Shown here in pieces: positions 48,141 through 60,242 of a stretch of DNA of 64,000 bases. Where the stretch lies: assembly GCA_029747015.1 (NCBI GenBank), contig JAKOGI010000053.1:678501-742500 (forward strand), read 5' to 3'. Numbering within the stretch: position 1 is the stretch's first letter; each line of letters starts with the position of its first letter. The stretch comes from Carnegiea gigantea (lineage: Eukaryota; Streptophyta; Magnoliopsida; Caryophyllales; Cactaceae). The notes beneath the pieces were generated by a model that saw nothing but the letters and a program-made list of their open reading frames with translations, was not told where the DNA came from and made no database searches. The position numbers and the translations under genes were made by a program.

Positions 48141-50745
48141 TCAGCTCTTGGTGGAGGCCGCAGGGTTGCCATTTGGGAGGGGAGCTAAATTGGGGGTAGC
48201 AGCCGTGTTAGGCTGCTGTTCGGCAGCATGGCGGATAAATTCATCAGGGGACATGTGGGTCCCATGGCAGGCGCAAACTATCTTCACTTCGGTCGCGTTG
48301 TATTTGTATGTTACCCCGGAAATCGTCCTACCGTTGGGCCCTGGCCCAGTTGTCGAAACCCATGGTAAGTTTGGGAAGGAACCGGACCCTCCAAACTTAA
48401 CATCAGCAGCAATGCCTGGCCTGATGACTGGGTACTCAGAAGGGAAACTGTTTTCTTCTCTCTGTACTTCATCTTGTGTCCGAGAAGAGCCTTCTTCACC
48501 GGCTAGCAGTTTGGTTTGCCCTTTGACCTGCTCTGATGGGCGCAAGTCAGGCCGTGGAGCTCCAGACGAACTAGGGATGGTCACTTGTGGTGGAACTGCA
48601 TGCCAATAGAAGACATCAAACTTTACTAAAGACTAAAGTTGAAGCCATGACAATATGCACCAATGTGCATAAATATGACTTATGTTTGCAAAATCACTTA
48701 AATCTACATCTATCATCTGACATATAATCATCAAACCACAAAGATTTTAAGATAATGTCTCAGATTTCTCTCTGTCTAACATAAACTTCAACAGTAGATG
48801 TTGAACTTGAATACAGGGGCTAACCAAATAACAATGAAGTGGAACTATCTTACAATATATTATACATGCACCAACAACCGGTTATAAGTATCATACTCAC
48901 TAACTAATAACAATGAACTAATACAAGTATCATACTCGCTAACTAATAACAATGACCTGAAACTATCTTACAATATATGCACCATTAACTGGATTTAAGT
49001 ATTGCACTGGGCACAGGTATGACATAAGATCACAGAAATACTAAGTCTGAACTGCACTCATTATCTGACAATTCAATGATCCGATAAAAAAGCTATTTGA
49101 AGCACACAAAGAAACATAAGTCTGTTGAGCTCTTTCATGGCCCAAGAACCCGTAGGTCTCACAATACAAGCTCGTAAAGGTCTTAACATAATGTCTCAGG
49201 TTTCTTTCATCTAGTCCCCTCAATAACCAGCCACAGTCCGCACTAAGGTAAATGAATTCACAGAGTCATTTGAAAATAACCACACAAGAATCCAAGGCAA
49301 CTTTGTGATGATTGGTGAAGCCTATTTGCCATTTCACTCAGTTTGATGTGACATGATCTCCAATAACTACTACTCCCAATCTCGACCCTATCTAAGCTGA
49401 GTCTAGATTCCAGATGTAAGCAACCTTATCTCGAAAGCAGATAGGCCGATTCTAGAAGAATGCATGAAATTTTTTTGTTTGAAAACGATAGTCAACTTCA
49501 ACGGTCTCCAATAGACCAATACTGTTTCAAGTTCAAATTCCTTCATCAAAATAACAAAAAGGAACCGCTATGGAAGCAACACAAAAAAGTATAACAAAGG
49601 CTAACCAAAATTGATCTATTACCAGTTAATCCATCCCGAGGACATGGCCTAGGCCCCAAAAGGTAACCCAACTTGAACCTGAAATTAAATTAACTCATCT
49701 CCAGTTGAACATATATAGATATTGTCTGACTAACACTGATGCTAGTTTTTGTGCAAGATTATTGGGCAAACTAATAACAGACTCAAACATAACTCAAACC
49801 CAAAATTGGCCCAAATTAACCCAAGTGCAAGGTCTCAGGATGAATCCACCGTAACAGAACAGAAATAAGAACATAGGCAGGTTTACCTGATGTTGGGATG
49901 GCTCTGCCAGCATAAGGAGAGTGGAGGGAATGAGGATGAGCAACCATTCGCCAAGGGCTATCCTTATCAATCATTGGAACACGCACAGAAGAATATCCAA
50001 GTGTCATTGGAACATTTCCAGGAGTTGTAATATGCAGTGCTGGACGCTCACCGCTAGTACAAGGAATTGACTGCATCATACTTACTCGTGGATAACTTGA
50101 TGTGCTTGATAGACCAACTGCGGAAGACTCTTTGATGGTTATTGAGTAAGGAGAACTCAAGGCATTCAGTGTTTGAACAGGAAAGGGAGGAGTACCAACA
50201 TTGGCTTTAGCATGAATTTCCTTAGGAACCTTCGAAGAGCCACTGTTACCACCATGCGTTCTTAATCCATCCTCACAGTGAGAGACAGTCCTTGAGCTTG
50301 AACCTTCAGCTTCAGATTCTGCCACATCCTCATTATCAGCTGTTGAACCCTCATCTGTTGTGATGGAGATATAGGATGTTTTGCCCTTATCCTGTAAATC
50401 CGGACTACGAGCTTCTGTCTCCTGCTTCTTTTGGTTGTTCATCTCATTGAAAATACTTTTACGCTTATCACCAAGCACTGGCCCACTACTAGAGGCATTT
50501 CCACCAGAACCAGTCTGTGAGAAGTTATTGAAAAAGTTCTCTTGAGGCTTTACAGGATCAATACTCTGATAAGTCTGTGGAATACCAGCATTGAGGAAAT
50601 TTTTGAAATCATTCACAATTTTGCTGGTTCTCTCATCAGTGTCAGTCCTAGCATCAGCTGAGTTACCACTCCTATCTTTTGAGTTGGTAGATGAACCACC
50701 ACAGGGTAATCCGAGACTGAGGTCAAGCCCCTTATCATCATCCAT
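48141..50745 (-). CDS. NINJA: NINJA family protein (Novel Interactor of JAZ), 437 aa in two coding exons
   Basis: Coding exons 50,745-49,887 and 48,595-48,141 are joined across a GT-AG intron (49,886-48,596). The phase fits and gives 437 residues, close to known NINJA proteins. Residues 7-13 are the EAR motif L-D-L-S-L-G-L, which recruits the co-repressor TOPLESS. A conserved basic block G-D-K-R-K-S-I-F-N-E lies at 92-101. The C-terminal domain (about 360-410) has F-P-N-L-P-W-V-S-T-T-G, the V-C-A-C-H-G-T-H motif and F-I-R-H-A, which bind the JAZ TIFY domain. The protein links JAZ repressors to TOPLESS in the nucleus to silence jasmonate genes. The start is fixed by the EAR motif directly after the Met. 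An acceptor at 50,755 just upstream indicates a non-coding first exon. AFP-type Ninja-family relatives are the alternative, but full length and EAR context favour NINJA itself. Confidence 0.93.
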
Positions 50746-53110
50746 GCTATGGACCTAAAGATATTAGTCAAAGAAAAGAACACAAAATTCACCTGTCTTG
50801 TCTGAAAATTTAAAGTAAAACCATTTGCCAAACACAAAAACATGAATACCATACTAGATACCCCACAAGACCCTATCATTTTAGAACGTGATGATAGCAG
50901 AAAGCAGCAAACCATCATGTCACTTTACATTGACGGTAAACACTACCTATTTTAGCAGAAAATTTGATCTAGTGGAATCATATACAAAAATCAAACAAGA
51001 AGAATAGGAATGCATTCTCACTTCATCAAATGCCACTAAAAACAACATCAACAGCAATAGAGACGTAATGTGGATCTAATGCATAGAGGGGAGGATTTGA
51101 GGAAATCAAGATGAATGGAAGACTTATTTTGACAAGAAGGGTTCCTACCAAAGGATAAAAATAGTGCTAAAAGAAACAGGGCTATTCCATTGAATAATAG
51201 ACTACACAAACTACTGTGGATTTCCTCTATCAATTTTACATGGAATAAATCCAAAGTGAAGGAAACATTTTGACTTCCATCAGGGGGGGAACATTTTAAC
51301 ATTCAACCAATAAGACTTTCAATGATCTTATAATATCTTTTCAGCTGCCTCTAAATACTAAGGTAAGTCAACAACGGAAAATTCTAAGAATGGTAATTGC
51401 AGTAGAGCAGTCACAATTTCCCTTTTTCTTTTTTTTTTTTTTTGGGGGGGGTGTTTGCGGCAAAGGGAGACAACCTCTCCAAGTTCTTTTGGCATAGTAT
51501 AGGTCCAGAAGATTCATATGAATTTCAAAGCTATCTCAAGCAAAATGGTAATTATGTAGGGAACGTTTGCGACAATTGTGTTGATTATTAGAACAAACCA
51601 CGACTGAAAATCAGAGCCATTTTAGGGCTTGTTCTTTTCATAGGGATGGAGCGGGTATGGAATGGGAAGGAACAGAATGAAGTGGGAAGGAATGGAATGG
51701 CATGAGAGAGATGAAATTATTGATACCAAGGTGTGGAAAGGAGTGGGAGGAAATAGAAGGGAGTTGGAAGGAGTGGTATTTATCTTTAAGGAGTGAAAAG
51801 GAATGAAACGGAGTGGAAATGAGTGGGAAGGAAAGGAATGAGAGCGGCAGCCAAATTTGCCCACAAAAAGAACAGGGCCTTAAGAGCTACAATGGCGTTG
51901 CATCTGTTTCAGCTGAAAAAGACCCACCCACTTCCCAAAAGAGGGGCAGAATAAAAGACAAAAAAGAACAAATATGGTAAAACTTTGAAATGATATATAA
52001 ACTCCAAGCAATTATATAAGATAGCTACCAACTTTACCAAAACGAGACCATGCCATCACTTACATGTACAAGGTACAGTGTCCACTAACAAACTACCACC
52101 TTGTATATGGGAGAAAAGATTCAAGAGAACAAGGTGGTAAATATTGAATATTTAACCCAACCCTTCTCCATACGATTTGGGAAAAGACCAATCAATTTTC
52201 TATCTTAAAACTAAATAAATCCATCCACACACCAAGAGTCAGCCTAAGGCAGCTTTGGGCTGATGTATTAGCTTAACCCTGAAATGTGTAATTATAGAGA
52301 AACTGCTTTCATTATACCGTTAATTTAAAAACCATGGACTCCCTGCGACTCCATATAAAGAAAGCCTGTGGACAGTTTATGAAGACATTTTGCTTTATTC
52401 CACACAATCCATGAAGAAAAAACTTCTCCAAATTGGCATTTTCAGCTATTCATAAAGTGGACAACTCACTTAAAAATCACAGGAGCTCAATGCCAACGAG
52501 AAATCAAGATATCTAGCTTAACCCTAAAGAAATCAATATATCTTCACACTACACAACTGCCTCCAGTCACCATCTCCACCCACCAACATAATAGCCAGAG
52601 ATACCCGGGGGGGGGGGGGACCAGATTTTCAGCAAAACTGAACAAACCTAGAATCCAGATTACACAGAATCAAACATAGCAACTACAGGGAAAACTTGCA
52701 ATCACAAAATCAAACATGGTCACATAACACAAACGGATCTTCCTGGCTGCAAATCATGCTTTGGAAACACAAATTAATGGACCTAAACATCAATTAAAGC
52801 AAAAAAGAACAAAAACCCACATCATCCCTGAGAGTTTTAATCAAAACCCTGAATTTAAAATGCCCAAATCCTCAAATAATGATCCCAGATTCAAAGAATC
52901 AAAACCCAGATGCGATTAACAAAGAAGTATGAACACAGCAAACAGAAGAAGGTAAAAGGAAGTACCTGATAATGGAGCCCTCGCTGACGAGAGAGAGAGA
53001 GAGAGAGAGAGATATGGGGGGATTGTTGCAGCAGCAGCAGCAGTAGCAAAGAGAAGTTTTTCAGGGGGCTTACTACAGTAAGTGGGGATTGCAAAATGGG
53101 AATTGCAAGT
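50746..53110 (-). other. NINJA 5' UTR: non-coding first exon and 2.2 kb intron
   Basis: On the minus strand the donor CAG|GTACTT falls at 52,966/52,965 and the acceptor TTTAG| at 50,755, followed by GTCCATAGC and the ATG. The intron holds a MITE (51,625-51,879), T/G homopolymers and no gene. The first exon (from about 53,100 to 52,966) has a CT/GA microsatellite at 52,989-53,012 and CTG/CAG triplets at 53,029-53,042. The transcription start is estimated, not seen. Confidence 0.7.
51625..51879. mobile_element. Tourist-like MITE (255 bp) in the NINJA 5' UTR intron
   Basis: TTA duplicates (51,622-51,624 and 51,880-51,882). The ends are GGGCTTGTTCTTTT and the complement of GGCCCTGTTCTTTT. The interior is purine-rich repetition of GGAATGGAA / GGAGTGGAA units. 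Confidence 0.85.
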
Positions 53111-53139
53111 TCAGACGTACCGTGCGTCCATATTTTACT

Positions 53140-54484
53140 CCGCGTGCTCCTTATGCCATTTCTTACTATTTGATTCGGAAAAAAAGGAGCACGAGGCTGT
53201 GATTCAGAGACCCAGAGCCCCCCCTATCGCCATCCATCGCCAAGCCTCATAAATTTCTCCCATTTTTAAATTATTCCTTACTAAACTTGGCACTTTCTTA
53301 TAACACCTTCGAAAATTTATGTTCTTATTAATCACATGTGCATCGTATATTAATTTTTTAAGGTATATTTGTTAATATACTTTTTACGAATATGTGTTTG
53401 CAGGGTTATGATACAAATATTGAAATCAAAGGACCACATTCATACTCCATTCTATATATGCAATAGGACTTGCTCTTTTTTTTGGAGGGGTGGGGGCTAT
53501 CCAAGTTTAAATTGATTGGATTAAATATAAAGAAACTTAAAATAAACTCAAAAATACAAGATAGTTTGTTCTCAATCCAAAATCAAACTAAAATTTCATG
53601 TCTTAGGTATGACCATACTTAAGTTAAAAATGAATTATTCATTTTACTTGTTTATTTATATGAATTTACTCAAATTTTAACATATCTCCTTGCATTCCAT
53701 GTTTATATAAGTTTTTTCTTTATCTTTCAATTTTTTAAAATTTCTTCAAATTTTTGTAGCCTCATCAAGTTTCTTCTAGTGTTTAGGTCAAAACAAGAGG
53801 CCCTTACTCCTCCATTGTTCCTTCTAGCTCATAAAATTTATAAAGATTTGTCATAAGAATTTGAATTCCTAATCCATCTAAAATAACTTTTGTGATTCTG
53901 TACGTGCATGTATGCCTCCCCTTTAATGAGTTAAGTGGTAGGTACTCAAGGCATATTCTCATTGAATTCTTTGCTCGAAAATGCTCCATGATCTAATTCC
54001 CCCCCCCCCCCCCAAAACTTTGCCACTGCTTTAGCTTCTTTATTGAAAAAAAAGCACATCATTGTATTGCAGTTTTTTTATCCAAGATACCACTTTTCAA
54101 CCAGTTTGATCTACAATTTTGAATTTTTTCTAAAAATTTTTAATTATTAACGGAAATCTATTTGAATTCTAAGAAAATTACAAAAATATAAAAAACTTGG
54201 AAGAAAATACTTCAATAATAGAAAATGGCATTCTTAACTTGAAACAGAAAAAATATTTTTATTTAGAAGGCACAAAAATTAAAATCTATAATCTAATAAA
54301 AGAAGATGAGGTTGACTCTCATCCCCTTTATTTTAAGAGTTGTATTTATTGACAACCCTTGATTTAGCTACAAAATTGCATCTCTACGGTACATATTTAT
54401 CTATATCTATAATAAAAGTAAAATAGGTTTGACTTGCAGGGCAGTAAATTTCAGACATTTGGTGCCTCATACCTGTTGATTTAT
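53140..54484. other. Upstream region of NINJA and intergenic DNA
   Basis: The NINJA promoter should lie next to 53,110. A C15 run is at 53,999-54,013. Two Helitron-like starts (TCTATAATCTAATAAAAG at 54,285 and TCTATATCTATAATAAAAG at 54,400) have no visible 3' ends. No gene. Confidence 0.45.
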
Positions 54485-55209
54485 GGCCCTGTTTGGCAAT
54501 CAGCTATTAGATGTTAGCTGATTGGATTAGCTGTTAGCTGTTACCTGATTGCATTAGCTGTTTGACTTAGCTAATTGTATTAACTGTTTCTGAAAGAAGT
54601 ATTTGGTAAAATTAGTTGTTTCTAACAAGCTTATTTGGTGAAATTTCACTTGTGCCCCTTAGCAAAACTTCATTACTTTTTTAATAACATAATTATTTTT
54701 ATTGCATTTTTATTTTTCTTTTTAACATGAATTGTGAATTATAGATTGTGACTTGTAAAATATATAAAATTACACTTATAAATTCACCCAAATTTAATAT
54801 TTATTATCATAGTTTTTTGTTTAATTGACTTTAATTTTATTTTTGGTAATAATTGAAATTTATAATATAATAACATTTAGAAAGATCTACGCCACAAAAT
54901 ACTAATTAATCTACATTATTTCTTAAATTGAAGAAAATTTTAAAATTAAAATCGTTAATTTAAATATCATGACCTTCCACAACTCTTGCCCCAAAAGACC
55001 AAAAAACCAATGAAAAAATCTAAAATAAAAAGTCCAATGTTATATGTAACCCATTTGAAAATGAAGAGTAGGATTTTTGCACTAACTATCATAAATATAA
55101 TTATATCAAAAAAAGGGGAATAATATGAAAAAATTTTTTGATCAAAGTTAAATAATTGATACCCACAAAAAAACTTCTTTAAGCTAAAAACTTTTTACCA
55201 AGTCAGACC
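54485..55209. mobile_element. Candidate TIR element (725 bp)
   Basis: GGCCCTGTTTGGCAA at the left and the complement of GGTCTGACTTGGTAA at the right form imperfect inverted ends, flanked by TAT on both sides (54,482-54,484, 55,210-55,212). CAGCTATTAG / TTAGCTG motifs follow the left end. No coding sequence. A decayed Harbinger-type element is likely. Confidence 0.4.
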
Positions 55210-56480
55210 TATATCTTGAGGAATCTCAATCATTGATTATTCTTGGTAACTGCCTCCACTGACAGAGTGTGTCAGAGTCTCTCTCCCCTTCAACCAACAA
55301 CACGTCCCCTTCCTCAAATCAAAAAACCGAAAAAAAAAAAAAAAAAAAACTGCTCATTCCTTCCTTTCACGGGTACTTTTTCTCGGAAAGTTCACCTTCC
55401 CCATGGAACCCCCCCCCCCCCCAAATAGCCAAGTTAAGTTCATCTACGGATCTACCCATTTTTTTACCTATGCAAGCTTGCTTCAAGTATTTGCAGCCTA
55501 AAATCCATTCTACAAAAATTGCCTGCCTGCCTGCCTGCCTTCTCCGTTGGTGCAAAGCTGGAGATTAATACCCCTCTTGAAAATGGTGGACATAGAGTTA
55601 TGAAATTTACAAGTTTTGCTTTCTCAAGCAATGGAAGGTTGTTGATTCAAAATTTTAAAAAAGGAGAAATGAAGTCGCACTTCTTATCATCTCATGTCTG
55701 ATAAGTTGTTCAAGGTATATACACATAAGTTTTCATATAACATTGCATGTATGTATACTTAAATCTCTTTTTTTTTTTTTTTAAAAAAAAAAGGATATCG
55801 TCCTTTGATGCCAAAAAGTGAAAGCTTAAATCTATCCATTCTCATAAGTTTAACTTTTTAAAGATATTATTCTCTAATTGCAACCAAAAAAAAAAAATCT
55901 AAACATTGTTAATTTTTATACCTAATTTAGCTTATTTTAAACATCGTATAGATCTTAAATAACTATAATATACTATGTAAAAAATGCATTTTATTATTTA
56001 AAAACTTAAAACAGTGCATTATTTTAGAATTAACTTTTTGAATTATAGTACTCTAAAAGCGTATAATTCAAAATGTACGATAATTCTGGAACAATGTGCG
56101 GGTAACTAACATGGAGTGTAGGATATTCAAGAAAGGCTAACAAGACAAGAGAGATGTGCTTGATTTGATATAAGACTAGAAGAAAATGTAATGGGACACC
56201 AATAGGACAGGAGGCCACTTTTACTTAGGTATTATGGATGCCTTGAAGACTTGCATAAGATAATAATATTTCCTAGCCGCATCCTCAACACGCGATATAT
56301 AACAAATATGTAGACAAGTTAATTGTGGTTTTTGGCGGCGCAAATGAACATGCAAAGCAGTAACAATTTTACATACTTATAAGACAACCACATAAGAGTG
56401 AATTGCCTAGGATGACATTACATAAATTTGTTGTTGAGAATTTATGCACGAGGTTAGCTACAATATGAAGATTGGAAAGG
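55210..56480. other. Unassigned intergenic DNA
   Basis: It holds homopolymers (A18 near 55,330; C14 at 55,409-55,422) and four GCCT units (55,521-55,540). Short frames between 55,243 and 55,701 have no recognisable domains and run through the homopolymers. Confidence 0.5.
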
Positions 56481-56485
56481 TCTAT

Positions 56486-56814
56486 TGTTGGACGGGCCTA
56501 ATGAGATTAGGCCCGACGGCCACTTAAGTGGCCCAGGGCGACAACCCTTGTTACCCCCTAACCTATATTAAGGGGTTTAAGGGGGTTAGCCCTGTGAGAT
56601 ACTATGACGCGAATATTATATCTCCCATATTCTTCTACTTCTCTCTCATGACCGAACTACCATCTATCGAGTTTTCGGGTTTAGGATGTGAAACCCTAAA
56701 GCGACTCTAGTAGCCGCTTGGTATTATTATTGGCGTGATTGGTATTCTTTATACGCGTGGACTATTACCGACAGTATATTTCCGCATCCAAGTTAGTCCT
56801 AATTTATTTCTACA
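56486..56814 (+). repeat. 5' LTR of the copia element (329 bp)
   Basis: It starts TGTTGG and ends TTCTACA. A perfect inverted repeat with 10-bp arms (CGGGCCTAAT, loop GAG) lies at 56,493-56,515. A CCTATATTAAGG TATA-like box is near 56,565. Confidence 0.92.
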
Positions 56815-56815
56815 G

Positions 56816-56826
56816 TGGTATCAGAG
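56816..56826 (+). other. tRNA-Met primer binding site of the copia element
   Basis: TGGTATCAGAG, one base after the LTR. It matches the plant initiator tRNA-Met complement. Confidence 0.9.
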
Positions 56827-57439
56827 TCTAAACTGTTCGAATTAGTCCCGATTGAAAGATTAATAAATCTGCCGAAACTGATTCGTTAAAAGCATGCTAT
56901 TTTTATTCGTTTAATTTGCTCAATTTTCGTGATTATGCAAACTGCTAAAATCCGAAGCATGCTCATGTTATTATGATGCCCAGAACATATTAGAAACTGC
57001 AGATTTACTATCATGAACATATTAGAGTCTGCTAATCATGAACATACTCATGTTATTATCAATCTGTCCAGATAGATTCATGCTAATATACTCATATCAG
57101 TTCTTGTTAATATACATACAAATTACATACATATCATAGTGATTCTGCCAAAGCATGTCCATGATTAATTCAGGCCAAAGACTGTTCCTTTTCCCTGATT
57201 AGTTCAACCGCGAGATACATGCATGTTTCTATTTGTTTTTGAAACACCAGATTTGATTAATCGATGCTAAGGTATTCTGCTGCCATGATCCATGCTATGT
57301 GCAAATTGCATAATCAGTAGGCGTAATCCGTCTCCTTAATCACTGATAATAAAATCAACGAAAAGGAATAACCCTAAAATGAGCCCCTCTACCCTAACCA
57401 TAACCCTAACCCTAAAACGACCTCTTTGTCTCTCTAAAA

Positions 57440-58090
57440 CCTAAAATTCCTAAGAGACTGTCGACTCCACAACCGCCACCTTCGTGGTGGCGAACACGGC
57501 GGGGCCTCGGTGGCCCTCACCGAAGTGAGGCCTCCGTGGCCCTCACTGACCTAGCAACCAAAAAAAAGGGGGTGAAAGGAAAGGGAAAAGCATACCCATC
57601 AGGAACCGATGAGGGAAGGGGGGCGCGTGTAAACACGCGCTGCCGACGAGGCCTTCTTTCGGTCCCCTTCTTCCTTCATTAGCCACTGTACACGCTGATC
57701 TACGCAACCACCGAGAAAGCACCGCAAAAAACACCGTTCTTGGAGGCGCGTACACCCACGCACCGCTGCCTCAGTGGCGCGTTGGGTGCGTGGGCGGCAT
57801 CATCGGACTCAGCCTCGGCCAATCTACTCGATGACGGTGTCCGTTCTCGTCAGGTTAGCATGGATCGAAGGGAAAAGATACCTTTTAGTGGCGATGGTTC
57901 GACATCACATGGGTGGTTTTTCGGGGCATGATGGTCGGCGAACGGCCGAGGGGGGCAATAGGGCTGAGCGGAGCTCGGTGCTCCCTAACCATGGCGAGGA
58001 GTCGAGCAACACAGAGGGGACAGAGAAAGGTCCTTTTCGAGTATCAGTAGGGCCAGAAAGAGAAAGAGGATAGAAAGGAGAGTTAGGGTC
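57440..58090. other. GC-rich structured segment of the copia leader
   Basis: This stretch is much richer in G and C than the rest of the element. It holds inverted repeats, for example GCGCGTGT-AA-ACACGCGC at 57,623-57,640, and CACCCACGCACC near 57,752 against GGGTGCGTGGG near 57,783. GGCCTCCGTGG / GGCCTCGGTGG units repeat at 57,513-57,545. Short frames occur on both strands but no domain is recognised. It may be leader RNA structure or captured host sequence. Confidence 0.5.
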
Positions 58091-58253
58091 ATAGAGTGAA
58101 AAAGTCACTCAAATATATCCACATTTTTAGGCCTTCATTAAAAATGTTTTTGGGGCTGTTTTTCCTTTCGACCATGTTTTATTATTTCTGCTTTGGGCCT
58201 CCATGAATATTTTATGCTGAGCTATTAACTCAATTATTATTATTAATTATGGT

Positions 58254-59552
58254 ATCATTTATAATTAAATTATAATGATGTTCAAGTTGATAAAGTTTCA
58301 TGGAGTTAATTCATTCGTTGAATTGAGTTTTTTTTTTTTTGAATTAGTTCAAAATGCATAATTTCGTTATAAAAACATTAATATGTTTAATGTCATATAT
58401 AAATTCGTTTTATATATGCATCAACTTGATATTTTCTTGACCGAGTAACTTGTTATTGATCCATTGTATTGACGTTATATGAATTTGTTTCATATATAAA
58501 ATTAGTGCGTATGACGTAAATTTGTTTACTCGAACTCAATAAATATCTATGTGATATAAAGATCCCCTTGGTCGGTAAATAAATATATTTCATAGGTTAT
58601 ATTATATAAATATGTTTTATATAATATCCCATCACATGAATATGTTTCATGATTTAATAATTTTATGCAGAAACATGAGCAATTATAAGTTAGTTAGTTG
58701 TTCTGTCATTGATGTAGTTAATCAAAAAAAAATGATTCATTAAGTTTTACATGAACAAGTTTCATGCTATTATTTGGATATATAGGATATTTGATTATTT
58801 TATGAATTTGTTTCATGAAATTTAAGTTTGCAATATTATATGAATACATTTTATATAATTTGCAAGCTTTATTATGAACTTGTTTCATCCTAATTTTAAT
58901 ATTATATAGATTTGTTCTATGTATGATTAATTGCGATTAATATTTGAATATATTTCATATTACAATTTATGTTGCATTCGATTACATGTATATGTTTTAT
59001 GTCAATCACCAATTAGTAGTATTGTACAAATATATTTTATATATGAACTACATGAGTTGTAGTAAATTTGCTAATTGTTTTAGCACTTTTTCCTTGTCCA
59101 AATTAATGAATGTAGATTCATTTCATGTTACCTGCTAATTGTGTAATATAGCGGTATTTTATGAATTGGTTTTATGAAATTTAAATTGATAATATTATAA
59201 ATGTGTTTTATAATTTACGAGTAACATTTGAATAAGTTTCATGTTATATATAATTATATAAATGTGTTTTATATAATGCTATTTGGGCATTTTATGAAAT
59301 TGTTTTGTAATATGTTATTATTCAAATATGTTTTGCAATATAGATTCATTTTATTATATAAATGTGTTTTCTATAATAATTTGAATTTTATGTTTGGTAT
59401 GTCATTGATAGAATTCTAAATGGCATATTAGCAGTCATAAATAATGAGATAACTTCATGTAAATTTGGTTTACATTAAGTTGGACATCTTTGTGATATAT
59501 CTGAAATGTTAATTTGTTTAATCATAATGTTCTCCATAAATTTTGTTTCATA
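58254..59552 (+). repeat. Quasi-periodic array of mini inverted repeats with polar NNNGT core
   Basis: More than 20 units have the form arm, 5-nt core, complementary arm. Clear ones: 58,375-58,393, 58,394-58,418, 58,476-58,496, 58,516-58,529, 58,601-58,625, 58,635-58,651, 58,750-58,766, 58,802-58,816, 58,835-58,859, 58,874-58,888, 58,906-58,920, 59,194-59,214, 59,253-59,277, 59,323-59,335, 59,457-59,475, 59,509-59,521. Cores are TTTGT, TATGT, TGTGT, CAAGT, CTTGT or TTCGT, always on the plus strand. In the two densest runs, centres are about 30-42 bp apart. Arms differ between units but remain complementary. Confidence 0.8.
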
Positions 59553-59590
59553 GAAAATTGTGATAAATAAGTTATAAAAACTTTTAATTC

Positions 59591-60190
59591 ATGCTCGTAC
59601 AAGATGATTATGAGCTTAGCGAAATTTTCAATCATACAACATGGATAATAGAGTTTTGGATAATTTATTTACTTAAAAATATGCCTAATGTCCACTTTAC
59701 AGAATATATACCTTTAGATATGGCAATTAAAATAAGGTTGGTAATTTGTTTACCAATAAAAGAAATTGATAGCGCTAACTCTGATACATAATGTCAGAAG
59801 ATTCAGTTTCTTCTGAATGAACGTGAAATGTTAGGACACTCATTAGGTTCTAGGTCTCATAGGATGGCAAAGATGGTACTGTCAGTGAACAGTATCAAGA
59901 AAACTTAAAAGCATTCCAAAAGTGGTTCGAGAATAGATCGATCAAGATGTTATATTTTGTCGTATTGCATCAATATCGATCTAGTGGGGGAATTAAAAGT
60001 CACCCCACTGTTGAGTACGTATGGGATTAGCTTAGCATCAGGTTCGTCCAGATCCATTCCCTCATAAGGTTCTGGACCTGAGGTTGGTATTGCGAAAGGA
60101 AAAAAGGCTAAGGAAATAAAGAGAAGCATATAGCACGTGTAAGTGCTATGACTGTGGAAACTAGGAATCTTATACTTGAGAATGTCCTAA
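59591..60190 (+). pseudogene. Copia gag remnant with zinc knuckle
   Basis: An open piece at 59,591-59,791 precedes a decayed knuckle at 60,144-60,185 reading C-Y-D-C-G-N then S in place of the His and E-C-P-K. Two stops lie inside the knuckle. Gag would package element RNA; this copy cannot. Confidence 0.6.
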
Positions 60191-60242
60191 GTCGATTAAG
60201 GTACTTCTTTCCACAGTTACTCTTGGATAATATGTGTGCTCT

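Noticed and set aside
48148..48609. 153-residue plus-strand frame
   Set aside because: Antisense shadow of NINJA coding exon 2.
49815..49886. Continuation of the NINJA exon 1 frame past the donor site
   Set aside because: A GT donor after CATCAG and the in-phase downstream exon with the conserved domain show this is intron.
54285..54418. Two Helitron-like 5' ends
   Set aside because: No hairpin plus CTRR terminus was found downstream, so no element can be bounded.
55243..55701. Small frames rich in Lys and Pro
   Set aside because: They span A and C homopolymers with no domain or gene context.
57388..57416. Telomere-like CCCTAAC/CCCTAAA units
   Set aside because: Only a few imperfect units inside the copia leader; too short for an interstitial telomere.
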